In this document: in pieces, positions 52,546 through 64,000 of the stretch
Position numbering within the stretch: the stretch's first letter is position 1
Layout of the letters: the number at the start of each line of letters is the position of its first letter
Assembly: GCA_012861695.1 (NCBI GenBank)
Contig: JAAOOA010000033.1
Coordinates: forward strand, 17,771,934-17,835,933
Length of the DNA stretch: 64,000 nucleotides
Source: Trematomus loennbergii
Lineage: Eukaryota > Chordata > Actinopteri > Perciformes > Nototheniidae
Direction: 5' to 3'
The notes under the pieces: generated by a model
Database searches by the model: none
What the model was told of the DNA's origin: nothing
Seen by the model: only the letters and a program-made list of their open reading frames with translations
Program-made: the position numbers and the translations under genes

Positions 52546-52553
52546 CCCCATCA

Positions 52554-55500
52554 TACAATATATTTTAAGTGGGAGGTGAAGCTGTAAGTAGAATAGGAAA
52601 CCCCCCATTATGTCTACACTGATGGTGATCGTTATGAAATGAAGACAATCTGGATTTGACGAGAAGTGGATGAGCTCAACCTGGGCCTTGGATATGATGC
52701 AATATCAGCTTTTAATGACAGCTGATGGGAGCAGATAGAAGAATAGATATAACAGCAGAGACACGATTGGCTGTTGGAGATCATGGCTAAATGTAATTGG
52801 TTAACTAAAGGAGTGAAAGCCCGTAATCAGCTGATTAGATGCAGCTGCAGTAGCAAGAGGAGAAAAGAGAATGAATTAATGTATTGAACTAGGCTTCATT
52901 CCATCAAAGGAAAAAAACAGATTGGTTAAAGAAAATTGTCAGATTTAATAATGTATTTTGTAAGCAACTATGTAATAGGCGGCATAATATATAGGCAGCC
53001 ATTCATTATTGTGTCTTTGGATAATGGCCACCTCGCTGTGACTGTAGCAGATCAGAGACTCATGTTGTTGCTGCCAGTGGTAATTCAGTCTCAAATCATT
53101 AGGGCTACTTGCAATTGGCTGTTAAAGCAAGTTAACATTAAAACATGCATCAAAGATTTAACAGAAAGACACAAATGAAATTATCCCTAGGCTTTGTTTC
53201 ACCTTTTTCCTTCTTGTTACAAAACTGATTCAGATAGCACTGATGACCAAGCTAGCTGCCCTCAGCTGCAGCACTTTTTGCTCATACAGGAAATATGTGA
53301 ACTCTCTGTCCATAAAACATAACGGCGTACCCATTATATTCATGACAACACAGTCATTATAGGAGCGACAGCCTTCCCGCTACCCATTGTTGCCATTACA
53401 GCTGAAAAATGGATGGTTTGCAGTGTCTGTGGTGGGCAGTCAGTGGAAACCTGTCAGAACAGACTGGAGGTGGACTGAGAAGCAGGATTAAAACAGCTCG
53501 TGAAAAATAAAGTTCAGATTGATTAGGATGGAAAGCACCAGTGTTAACTCATTACAATATAATGATGGGCGACTGTGAGTGTGTGTGTGTGTGTCTTTAT
53601 GATCAGTCTGGGCCCCTGTTCGCTAGCTTCCTATAGCTTATCAGGGTGTCATATTTAGTTTGGTGTGTGTGTTGCTGACAAGCGAAGGCAGTAAAGTGCC
53701 AAACTCCAATTTATTTGGATCAGCGGTTCTGTAGAGAATTTGGTTAGCGCATCTGCTATAGATGTGCATCATAATCCACACAACAGCGCCGCCACATCGC
53801 TAACGGCCACTATGGGACAACTATGTTTTCTTTTTCTCCCGTGTTGCAGTACCACTCTCTGCCTGTACGGTTACTAATGCGTTGGCGCTGTATTACCAAA
53901 ACACAAATAACGCTCTGATATTGACGGATGTTTAATTTAAATATCTGGGTCTTTCTTAACTTAATCCAAGAGGAATGCAGGAAATGTGTCTTTGGGACGA
54001 CCATTTACTGTATATAAAAAGACAACCCCGAGACAACTCGCCTCTTTTTATCTTTTCAAATTTGCTCATCCGTTAAAAAACGTAACTTGGTGACCCCTGG
54101 AGAGAAAAATCTGTATCTTTCTTATCCTATGTTTTGAAGAAATATTAGTTTTAACTGATACAACAAAGCTGAGACACAAGAATACTCACTAGTTTTACCC
54201 AGTATCACAATGTAACACAAATGAGCAAGTATTCAAATGAAAAGAACAAATGCTCTTATATATGCATTCTTTTACGCAATAGAAGACAGTTTCAACCTTT
54301 TAAGAGATTGAATTCGTGCAAAATGCCTGTGGCAATGCTCCACATCTTAAGTTATTTGTCATCTTTTAACTGCTCTTTGCATCCAACTGTTTTTGTAGAA
54401 AAAGCCATTCTTGAGCTTCTTGCAGGAGCAGGGACAAACACAGTCCCTCTCTTCTCCAGGGAGAGCACTAGAGGAAACAGAAAATGAAAGAAAGGAATTG
54501 GAAGGAATGTCTTTTTGGAACCAGTGAGGTCTTTTTTTGGGTGTTTATGCCCTTGCCACAGGCCTGCGCTGAGCTGGACAGCCTCTTTCTTTGGCCATGT
54601 CCACAAAATAATTAGTTACATTACATTTGCAGGGTAAACAGCATGATGAAGCACTGCTGACAAAACTGAGGCTCATTCGCGCAGCGTTAGTCAGCTGGCT
54701 GGGAGACAGGAAAAGGGGGCAGCTTGTGACAGGATGTGTCTCTCTACCACCAGCTAATGAAGCGTCTCTTTAGCCCAGTCTTAGCTCACTAATCCAGCTC
54801 TCTCTTTTTCATGCAGTGAATCCTTCCATTCTGATGATAAATACCTATTAATTTATATGTAAATGCTGGTATTGCATCATCTTCTTTGTGAGACTTTTTG
54901 AGCAGCCATTAGTGTATTTCATTTGAGAAAAGTTGGCAACACTGTCTTTTGTGGATTTATCCAGACATTTATTGTAAACTTCCAGCCATCCTGTGCAGCA
55001 GACGCCTGAGTTTTATGAGTGCTATTTATTTGGCAGAGCGGGAATGGCGATATCAGCACATGCGCTCCAAAACCCTAATCCTTCCAAGGCAAATAAAACA
55101 CTAGTGGACATGAATACTGTTCCAATTGTATTCTAATTGCTGTTGATAGCTGTAATGCTGTTTGCAAATGAGAATGAAATATGATATGCAAATGAATCAA
55201 TACCAGTCAACAGAAAACGAGTACATTTTCAACAGACATTGTGGTCATTTTGGATACAATTCATAGGAGGTTTAGTAAAATAAAAATGTAAACATGTTTT
55301 CTATACCAGCTTCAATTCTGCATGTAATTTAGAGGCCACTAAAATACATATTTGCAGGTGCTTTGATGCATGAAATGGACGTGCATATCACTTTATATGT
55401 CATTTCCAAGTATCATAATGTTAATTAATGAATTCAAGCACTGAAAGCATGCAAATAGACATAATGACCATAAGCATGACATACACAGTGCGAGGTACAT

Positions 55501-56044
55501 TACACAGTGCAAGGTGTTTAATAGTGCTGACATGCTTATGAGTCACACTCAGTGTCAGTTTTGACATGAGAAGAGACAGGTTATGTCTTTTTGAGTCAAC
55601 CGTCACATATTGTACGTGCACAACTGAGAGAAAAACACAGTCAATCTTAATTTCAACAGGCCAACATGGATGTTCATAAACATTATCTTTATTTTATTAT
55701 CAGTACGATGTCACCGTGAAGAGCAGTAAATACCAAAGCATGTCAACATAATAACCCCCTTACTCTAAACATGACTTGACTCCAAATTCGTCCGGCTCAC
55801 ATCAGGCTTCCACGGAAAAGTAGCTCGCCAAAATATGAGTGATGGCAGGGCATAGGGTGAGTCCCAACCTCTAGTTAGAGAGCATGGAAAGATTGTGAAG
55901 TGGCTCGAAAAAGCATAATGTTTTGATTTAGCAATATATGCTAAAATTGACAACAAGCTTTGCAGCGGTGTTGATGCAGTTCAATTGGAAGTAATGAATA
56001 GATATTGAAGTAGTTCGCTGTGATTAGGTTTAACTTTATTGTCT
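52554..56044. other. Spacer without recognised genes
   Basis: Low in repeats. Stretches near 53.0-53.2 kb and 54.7-54.9 kb have TAAT-rich, balanced composition like vertebrate conserved non-coding elements, an impression only. Confidence 0.35.
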
Positions 56045-56364
56045 ATAGAGAACCGCAGTGACGCGTTTTGTTTAGTCGGATAATCTCCACATGTCTACCC
56101 ATCTCTTATAATTTTCTAATCATAAATCTATAGATCATAAATCTATCTATTAGATTTATGATTCGAAAATTATAAAAGTAGGGTAGACATGTGGAGATTA
56201 TCCGACTAAACAAAACGTGATCCGTCTCTTAAATGTGTGTCAACCACAGACCTTATTTCGAGCTATTTTCTAAAATCCTATGGAGAGATTGCATTGCATT
56301 TTTGTCTAAGGAACCGGAAGAAGTTTACTTCCGGGTTTTCGGACGCGTCACTGCGGTTCTCTAT
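56045..56364. mobile_element. Fold-back MITE with perfect 22-bp terminal inverted repeats
   Basis: The ends ATAGAGAACCGCAGTGACGC... (56045-56066) and their exact reverse complement (56343-56364) are 22 bp and identical. Inside, 56064-56100 and 56181-56217 are a perfect 37-bp inverted pair, which extends with few mismatches to about 70 bp per arm. 320 bp, non-coding. Confidence 0.92.
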
Positions 56365-56622
56365 GCACATTATACAAGTACTGAGACAACAAAGTGCAGT
56401 TAGCATCTCTCTATAAAGTGCAGTAGAAGCAGTAGTGCAGTGTCATGTAGTATCATAAGTTTAAATATGATACAAGTAACGCAAAAGTATGTACATTCTG
56501 AACAGTATAGTAGTCCTATAGTATAGTAAGTGTATAAACACTATAAACAGTAATATAGAAATGTAATACACTAAAAAGCTGGTAGAATAAATGAAACAGA
56601 ACAATCTAGAATCTATCAGTGG
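56365..56622. other. Spacer rich in AGTA/GTAT motifs
   Basis: Repeated AGTATAGTA-type words; no gene. Confidence 0.35.
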
Positions 56623-57056
56623 TGAAAAGTCACTAAGTACATTTACTCAAGTATTCTACTTAAGTACTATTTAATTGTAGTATGCAACTTCTAATCATTA
56701 CGTTTTTAGAAGTAAATATTGTCCTTTTTACTCATGATATGATTTTGTAATATCATGCAGCGCTTTACTACTACCCAGTGTTTTCTCAACATTGACAATT
56801 TACAACATTCAAATATATATGTTAATGATAAAAACATAATGATTAATATTCTATAATAATACAATACTGGGAAAAGATCCATTCTGCGTACTGATTACTG
56901 ATTTGATATTTGAAGTAGCTTTTGCTGATAATATGTCTGTATTTCATCTAAGTTAAAATGTTGTATTTAGGACTTATACTTTCAGTTTGAGTATTTTAAG
57001 ACCCTAGTATTTTTATGCTCACTTAGGTTAAGGATCTGAGTACTTCCACCTCTGGA
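56623..57056. mobile_element. Fish MITE (ACTCCACTACA family relative)
   Basis: The left end CAGTGGTGAAAAGTCACTAA then GTACATTTACTCAAGTA. The right end is AAGGATCTGAGTACTTCCAC then CTCTG. The ends pair imperfectly, and I see no matching target duplication. It is an old copy. Confidence 0.7.
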
Positions 57057-60000
57057 CACTTTGCGCTTGGTGAATACTGGCGGTTGACCAATATGAGTTT
57101 ATCAATGGCCAATGCGGACACATAATGCCAATATATTTTTTGTTGTTGTTGTTGTTTTTGGGTCAGATAAAATACAACATAAATAGTACTAACAAATGAG
57201 ACATTTATGTAACGCTGTTAATATCTCTGTTCGCCTGAGCACACAAAAACAATTATTAAACAGAATTATAAATATAAAAACAAGAATCCACCTACAACAG
57301 AAAATAGCAGCACTACTTTATTTCTGAGACACAAAATTACATAAATAAAAAAATAAACAATAATGTGTGTGTGTAGTGGCCTTTCCTGGTATTGGCTCGA
57401 TGAAATACTAGAATAAATAAATCATTAACCTCTTGAGAGCAGTTAAAGGCTGAGGCCAATTAGCTCTAAATGGCTATAATTGGCCTGATGAATTGGCCTA
57501 GCACTAGTAAATAAGTAAAGGAAGTTGTGATGTTCAGGCTCACATTGTGAAAGTGAATCACAGACAGTGTCATGATATGAGTAGAAAGAGTAGACAGGAA
57601 CTGCCCCCTCTCTGCTGTGCTCGGGCTGTGTGTGCTGTGCATATCTCTCCCTGATTACATCAGCTGTGGCGCTGATATAACCATTTACTGTGGTTCCAGG
57701 CTAAAGAAACACAGCTTCCTGCATTCATTTGTCTTTCTGACTATTTTGAATGTCTGCCATTTCTACATAAGGAAAAAAAACCTCTTGCTGTCCCTCGAAA
57801 ACAGGCGATGTGACGCTGTGTGCAGCGATACTGGGGCTGTGCATGCAGAGTGACCGGTTCATCCTCAGATGAAGGCTCTGCCCAGAATAAAAGCTGTGTG
57901 AGAGCGGGGGTGGGGGGGTGGCGGTCGCCGTTGCATTGACGTTTCGCAATATGGGGTTTAAAAGTGGTATCCTACTCTGCGAATTGAAAGTGGAATAACA
58001 ATAGTTGTGGGAACAATCATCAGTAGCTTGCAGCTGCTTGTGAGAGCGTACTGAGCTGGAATTAAATCGCAATCCTTCTGTCTCAAAGAGCCTCTGTGCT
58101 GCTCGACCACAGGCAATATTATTTCCCCCTTCATACATAACACTGCCATGTTGAGAGAGTGGGAAAAAGCAAATTACATCCATTTTAATTTGTCCTTCAT
58201 TTTTAGAAACAGGCTATGGCTACATTGATGCAGGAGAAGCATGATGCATCAACGCGGCAAATCAAACCTTCTGCTAGCTTTTCCCATTGGAAATATGTTT
58301 TTCTGGCATTTGGACTTAATTTGCTCTGTCCTACACACTCTTTTATGCCCACACCGACATCTTTTAGATATGCATCTCATAACTGGATTTCAATACAAAA
58401 GACCAACTGAATATAAAAAAGGTGGTTTCATCTGAGTATAAAATAACAATACCTCTTTCACAATGCAGTCTCATGCATGCAGCCTTCAAAAATAGTGAAA
58501 TATTGTTCATATGTTAATAGAATTATATTGTGTAACACAGGAGAGACTGCTGGAAGTTGAGGTCAATTTAAATGAAAAGTCACAATAGTAATAGTTAATG
58601 ACATTTCAATCCTAATCTCCAAAAGAACAGCAGCAAACAGTGTTTTTTCTGTCCCTATGTCGAGGCTCTATATGAGACATGGAGGAAGCTTCCTCTGGCC
58701 CGATATAGTATTGACATTTGTAGACACTAAAGCGTTTAAATCCAGCACAAGTCACAGAATGTGTCTCGCAGTGATTTAGTGATCTGTTAAACCCCGTTGT
58801 ACTCTGTAAATCACGGAAATCAGCGTCTTATGAAGAGCCGAAGCATTCATGCTCGGTTCAGTTTGTTCGTTATAAAGCTGTATCTGACATGTGTCGACGA
58901 ATACCCACAAACACTGTCCGCTCACTCTAGCTGCAGATTGACGCACAGTTTGCTTTGTATGAGCCAAATGTATTAAATATTAATAATTCCCATGGGATGG
59001 AATATGAGAAAGTTGTATGTGTGTGTCATGTGTGGCATGTAACATGAAAGGCTTCAGGAAATCTATGAATCTGTAAATCTGCTGCAGCAGAGCGAAGAAT
59101 ATCAAATAACGTCATGTCAAGTCCAATGTACAGTATGTGATGAAATAGAGTATATTCCACCCACACATGATGTGGACACTCTTCAAAAGAGTTGCTAAGC
59201 TAACATTTTTTCTCTGCAGCGCGTGATTGTATAATTTGATTGATGGAGCCATAGTCAAAGAGAAGAAAAAAGGCTTTTCCTGTCTCTCAAAATCTAAGGT
59301 AAATCTCCTTTTTTGTCCATCTAAAACCAAAATCACTTCAAAATATATAAAACAGTAAAAAGTAAGTAATCTCAATATTTCAGAATTTTAAAACTGCTTT
59401 TTCTTAAATTTGTTGTGTTTAAAATGACTACATAAGCTCAACAACTGTACAATTTGTTTTTGCTGTTAAGCAATGTATTGTGTTTGGAACATAATGGGAA
59501 CAGCACCACAATGGGAATGACTCCACCAGCATGCAGCCTGATTTCTTTACTGGAGTGCAATTATAATAATGACACACATTTATTTGTATAGCAGCTTTTA
59601 TACAAGAAATCCAAAATGCTTTCACATTAACAGAAAATAGACATAGTGTGGAGATATAAACAGAGATAGAATTTAATAATTTTGCAATGCCAAATTGACA
59701 TAAAGGCGAGACCTCTCACATCATTTTTCATGTATTAAAATAAAAGCATTCACAAATAACACATCGGTATATACATGTATAGGCTTAATGTTGTGGTTCG
59801 TGCACTTATCCGGACTTTGTTGTGGTGATTCTTTTTCACCATTAACATGAAAAAAGCTAATTTTATTTCCTTTCCATATCACGCTCACTCCTTCCCCTCA
59901 GCATTATTACCTCCTTCTCTCTCTGATGTCTACTCTCTTATTTCAGGCTGCCATGTTTTTGGTTATCATCAGAGAGACAAATGAGAAACAAGAGAGAAAG

Positions 60001-60263
60001 AAAGCCGTGGGGCTCATGTCCTCACATCATCACCAACTCCCTTTATCCCCCCTCCTTCCTCTTGTTCTCCATCCTCCATTTCTCTGTCTTCCTGAGTGAC
60101 AGCTGGCAGCCGGTAGGGTACAGCGGGCATGCCAACACAAGTGCAGATATTTGCCAACTGACTTGAGAAAAAACACATTTGAACTCCTGCCTGCTGTAGC
60201 TCTGGATCTCCTTTTGTTGCTCTTCTGTGGAAAGCTTAAACACATGAAGAACACTTTACTGTT
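57057..60263. other. Spacer without recognised genes
   Basis: The 152-codon minus-strand frame at 57725-58183 shows no domain and no splice support. The block at 57430-57520 is rich in TTAG/AATTGG palindromic words like a conserved non-coding element. Nothing else identified. Confidence 0.35.
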
Positions 60264-60271
60264 CCTCCTGC

Positions 60272-60555
60272 TAGGGCTGCTCGATTATGGCAAAATCATA
60301 ATCTCGATTATTTGGGTCAATAATTGATATCACGATTATTAAAAACGATTATCCATTTACTTTGAAAACATCCATTTATTGAAAAAAAAAATTGTGAACA
60401 GTATGTTTTTAACAGTTGATTACCCTTTTTAAGGTATAATTCAACTGAGAAAACCAATAAAAAAATTATCGTTTTATTTCGATTACGTTGTCTTCGTAAT
60501 CGTTGCAAGCCAAAATCGTAATCGCGATTAAAATACGATTAATTGAGCAGCCCTA
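60272..60555. mobile_element. 284-bp hAT MITE with perfect 8-bp target duplication
   Basis: The left end TAGGGCTGCTCGATTATGGC and right end GCAGCCCTA are inverted partners. The flanks are identical CCTCCTGC (60264-60271, 60556-60563). Interior enriched in CGATTA/TAATCG words. Confidence 0.94.
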
Positions 60556-60563
60556 CCTCCTGC

Positions 60564-61911
60564 CCGCAGAGCTGTGCGGCCATTAAAACATGCAACAGTT
60601 CATCCACAAAAGGCCAGTAAGAGAATCCAGCGGGGACGGGATGGAGGCAGAGTCCACTCTGGAAGACGCCATAAAATCAACCATTGAAGGCAGCAGTGCG
60701 TGGAGAAGAATTGATTAAAGAAAAACAACAAAAAAACAATTACATGTGGACGGATTTAAAATGTAAATAGATTTTTTTCTAAAGATAAAGTTAGATTGAC
60801 ACCTTAAAATCGATTCCTTATATGATGAGGATGTGCATTCTTTCTGGAAGGCTGCTATGAATAGTTCCTTTTCTGTTTTGACTGGAGCAATAATTAAGAT
60901 CTGCTTTGTTCCCGCTACAGCTTTATTCCTTCCTTTTTTCTTTCCCTAAATAAACAATTAAAAAGCATTGCCGTTTTAAATTAAGTTTCATATCACAAAG
61001 CTAAAGGAAGACCTCTCCTGTAATGACTCTGCAATATGCAAACAGCACCTTTTATCATACAAACAGTATGTGCAGGCTTCCTTTTCAGAAACGCACATAT
61101 ATGGAAAACGCAGCTTCACACTACAGAGAGCACAGCTGATACTGAGTCTTGAATATGTGAATGTGCAGCAGTGATTCTTTAATAATTCCCACAATTTTCT
61201 CGTTTTCATGAATTCCCCAATGCCAAACCTCTCTTTCTTTTCATTGCAGCACTCTAAATGGAAAGTGGCATTTGGGTCAGGTTCTCTGGTTGATGTAGAC
61301 TGCGGCTTTGGAAAAACACGGGATTTGATTAGTGCTTTGTGGAGGCCCGATTGCAGAATTTTACAACAATTTATTGCGGTGCGGAGGTCACTGGTTGCAG
61401 AGAGAAAATGACAAGACACAAGATTACATAAAGTACACAGAGTTTAAGAATCTGTGTGCCATTTAATGGAGTGCTTATACACACACAAAAATATCCCAAC
61501 GTGTAATCTGGGATTACTGTTGTGCAGAAGGAGAGCATGTCCAGCACTTCATGCGACGCAAAAATGTGCAAAATAAAAAATAAATGAAACACAAGGCTTA
61601 GACTTGGACCTTAAGGATAAAGCAGGAGAGGCGCTGATGAAAAACAGAAATACAGGGATTTGTTGTTTTGCTTTGATGGAGGAGACAGACACAGGCAGAA
61701 TCAGAGACTGAGACAGAAACAGCAGCAGCGATAATCTCCTGGAAACATAACATCTTATATCAGAGTGAACGTTGCTTTTGGTGCCAGTTAAAGGTGTACA
61801 CATCCAGCAGCAATCTAACAAGTCCTAGCTACCAGGATCGTCGTTGGCCTCGGACATTTTATATATAGCCCTGGATCTCAAGATCTTCTTTTTTCCCCCA
61901 ACATATATAGA
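60564..61911. other. Spacer without recognised genes
   Basis: The 143-codon minus frame at 60988-61419 lacks recognisable domains. Nothing else seen. Confidence 0.35.
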
Positions 61912-61919
61912 ATATAAAA

Positions 61920-62640
61920 TAGGGATGCTCCGATCGGGCATTTTTGGGCCGATCGCCGGGAATCAGTATTGGCCGATACCGATCGCCGATCCGATCGGGT
62001 GGGCGGGGCTATGGGGATCTTCATTTAAAGTGATGTTTAAAACTCAGTTAATGGGGCTCATTTATATTGCTTCAGTTTATAATCGTAACGGATCGAAAAG
62101 TTCAGATTCATTTTCAATACATGATGCGCTTCCACAAACAACAAACAACATAATGTTGAAATTAGCGGAAGCGCTCTCTTTTCCGCTCTCCCCCTCTCTC
62201 TCTCTCCTGACAGCCTGTCAGTATCCGTCTCATGCAGCTCACTGATCCAGTAATGAGTGACCCGACAGTGAAGAATAAACATATTTATAACTAGTTTAGC
62301 TTGTTCCAGAGGTAGATAAAATAGCTAAGTGTGTTAGGTCTAACTCTTAGTGTGTGTTCTGCTCCGCTCACCGGTCCGTCACAGTGGGACAGAGCTGCAG
62401 GATTTCTGCTTCACACACATTGCATACCGCTATTTTATTGTTTTTCGGACACCTTAAAAAACTGCCAGACCGGTGAAGCCATTTTGGCGAGCTTGTTTTG
62501 CCGCGCACAGAGAAAAGTGTCATGTATTTCACGTCATGTGATCGGCTTTCCTGATCGGCCTTTATAGAGAGCACGATCAATCGGCCGAGAGTGAATATCG
62601 GCCGATAACGATCAGTGGCCGATCGATCGGAGCATCCCTA
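61920..62640. mobile_element. 721-bp hAT transposon with perfect 8-bp target duplication
   Basis: The left end TAGGGATGCTCCGATCG and right end CGATCGGAGCATCCCTA are perfectly inverted. The flanks are identical ATATAAAA (61912-61919, 62641-62648). Subterminal arrays of CCGATC/GATCGG words lie at both ends. No transposase. Confidence 0.95.
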
Positions 62641-62765
62641 ATATAAAAGAAAACAGCTAGGATCCATCTGTCATACAGAGCATACAATAAAGCCCTCAAA
62701 ATTAATATGTTACCAATATATAAATATGTTTGGGTCCTCTCTTGTGTTATTTAAACTTGATGGCT

Positions 62766-62822
<57 letters not shown>

Positions 62823-62827
62823 TGTGT

Positions 62828-62875
<48 letters not shown>
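62766..62875. repeat. (GT)n microsatellite, about 110 bp
   Basis: GT tract with two GGT interruptions, followed by ATGTGATGTGACC. Confidence 0.98.
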
Positions 62876-62876
<1 letters not shown>

Positions 62877-62884
62877 TGTGATGT

Positions 62885-63018
62885 GACCTAGCATTACTAT
62901 CCTTGTGGGGACCTACATCTGTTTACACAGTCACGTGTGGGGACTCGCCTCCCTTATGGGGACATAATGAGGGGAATCATTAATTTAGGGTGAAGACTTG
63001 GTTAGGGTTAGGGTTAGG
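62885..63018. repeat. Fish repeat with GTGGGGAC and TTAGGG motifs
   Basis: TCCTTGTGGGGACCTACATC, TGTGGGGACTCGCC and TTATGGGGACATAATGAGGG, then three tandem GTTAGG units at 63001-63018. The order (GT)n, then GTGGGGAC, then TTAGGG, is common and interspersed in fish genomes. Confidence 0.65.
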
Positions 63019-63430
63019 CATGTCGCGATAATGACTTAATAAATACTGAGGATAAATAAAAATGGAATCGATAACTTTTCTTTACATGCGTGTTGTTTAC
63101 ATAAGGATGTGACCAGCATTTTAGCAAGGCGCACTGTGGCTGCCAGCCGGCGCGCTGTGAGGGGAGGGGCTCACACACAGCCCATGATACAGCCAGGAAG
63201 TGGTTGCAAAAACCTAATACCACATCTCCGGTGTGGGAATATTTTGGATTTAAGCCAAATCAACGAGGCGAACCTACAGACTTGAATGAGCCGGGCGGTG
63301 TGTCGCATTTGTTTAAAAAAGGTAGCAACAAAAGCTAGCAATACGACCAACCTTAAACTGCACCTGAAACACAGCCTACCCATTCCGTTTTCCTGGGAGC
63401 AAACACGGCAGCTGGAGATGGAGAGCCCCC
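63019..63430 (+). mobile_element. 5' part of a ZBED-type hAT transposon with a broken BED zinc finger
   Basis: From 63231 the frame reads VWEYFGFKPNQRGEPTDLNE, then a one-base insertion near 63283. The next frame reads AVCRICLKKVATKASNTTNL then KLHLKHS. Together these carry the BED-finger signature (aromatic W/F pair, CxxC, then L..HL..H). No catalytic or dimerisation region follows, so it is a dead 5' fragment. Confidence 0.75.
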
Positions 63431-63650
63431 ACCTTCCCTACAGTTTGCAATCAAAGATGCATTTGCCATTTGAGGTTTCGTTTATGCATAGGGTAGATTC
63501 TTTTAATTACATTTCCTTTTTTGTTTTGTGTATTTTTACATTTTGGATTTGCTTGGTGAGCTATTTTTAGAACATGCCCCGCGGGTGTCTCACGTTGCCC
63601 TGCGGGCGACTAAGTGCCCGCGGGCACCGTGTTGGCTACCCCTGCCCTAG
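63431..63650. repeat. Terminal fragment of a hAT-type MITE
   Basis: Ends with GCCCGCGGGCACCGTGTTGG then CTACCCCTG. Read inverted, this is CAGGGGTAGCCAACACGG, a hAT-like terminus. The opposite end was not found in the window. Confidence 0.5.
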
Positions 63651-63893
63651 AGTATATGGAGTCCACCCCCCAATTGAAAACATGGATGTAGGATACTTTA
63701 TACATTTGCCATCTTTTTTTTAATGTTGTTATGTTTCTGTTTTTGTGGTATTGGTCTATTATACAGAGTTCTTCTTTATTCTTTATATTTTGTATTCTTT
63801 GAAAACTCTATTGATAGTGGTCATATAGTGGTCATATATATATATTCTAGTAGTATGATTTTCAGGCTGGGCTAAGCCCTGGGTCTCATTAGA

Positions 63894-64000
63894 TCAGGGG
63901 TGGGGAACCTCCGGCCCCCGGGCCGTATACGGCCCGCCAGACCATTTGGTACGGCCCTCGAGGTCATTTATAAACACACGCAAACAAATTTAAGAAATCT
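63894..64000 (+). mobile_element. Left end of a hAT element, cut by window edge
   Basis: Starts CAGGGGTGGGGAACCTCCGG then CCCCCGGGCCGTATACGGCCCGCC. The CAGGGGT... start resembles GTF2IRD2/ZBED-type hAT ends. It continues beyond the window. Confidence 0.65.

Noticed and set aside
57725..58183. 152-codon minus-strand open frame
   Set aside because: No domain, no splice signals, codon use like the surrounding spacer. The length is attributable to chance in a large window.
60988..61419. 143-codon minus-strand open frame
   Set aside because: No recognisable motif or homology; flanking sequence lacks exon signals.
63001..63018. Telomeric TTAGGG repeat
   Set aside because: Only three units, embedded in a common interspersed fish repeat; not a telomere or fusion scar.

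Overview
The window is vertebrate nuclear DNA, almost certainly from a ray-finned (teleost) fish. The genes are split by short GT-AG introns. The rest is AT-rich spacer with long (GT)n tracts and many short DNA transposons of fish type: hAT elements with 8-bp target duplications, TTAA-flanked MITEs and fold-back MITEs. There are no bacterial, plasmid, phage or CRISPR features.

Layout. (1) 1-8097, + strand: the 3' fourteen exons of rps6ka4 (MSK2), a nuclear two-kinase-domain enzyme downstream of p38/ERK. Its first exons lie before the window. Every splice junction fits, but two exons are each one base short inside a homopolymer, giving two frameshifts. (2) 8098-13250: probable 3' UTR, a retroelement tail, a decayed GTF2IRD2/ZBED-like hAT copy (10963-12549), then the upstream region of the next gene with a perfect CRE palindrome. 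(3) 13251-18442, + strand: a complete 15-exon gene for a divergent, short (571 aa) canonical-type poly(A) polymerase. The catalytic residues are intact and the C-terminus carries a duplicated NLS-like motif. (4) 18443-64000: about 45 kb with no gene I can identify. It is a mosaic of transposons, many with ends defined to the base, microsatellites and plain AT-rich spacer. A possible untranslated first exon or promoter lies near 49.1-49.5 kb, and a possible small minus-strand exon near 48.3-48.5 kb.

The two genes lie in the same orientation about 5.2 kb apart. I see no sign that they work together beyond one speculative link: MSK2 phosphorylates CREB-family factors, and a CRE lies just upstream of the polymerase gene.

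The most notable points are the intact divergent poly(A) polymerase paralogue with its tandem NLS, the two homopolymer frameshifts in rps6ka4, and the nested, precisely delimited transposons. I did not find a new multi-gene system.
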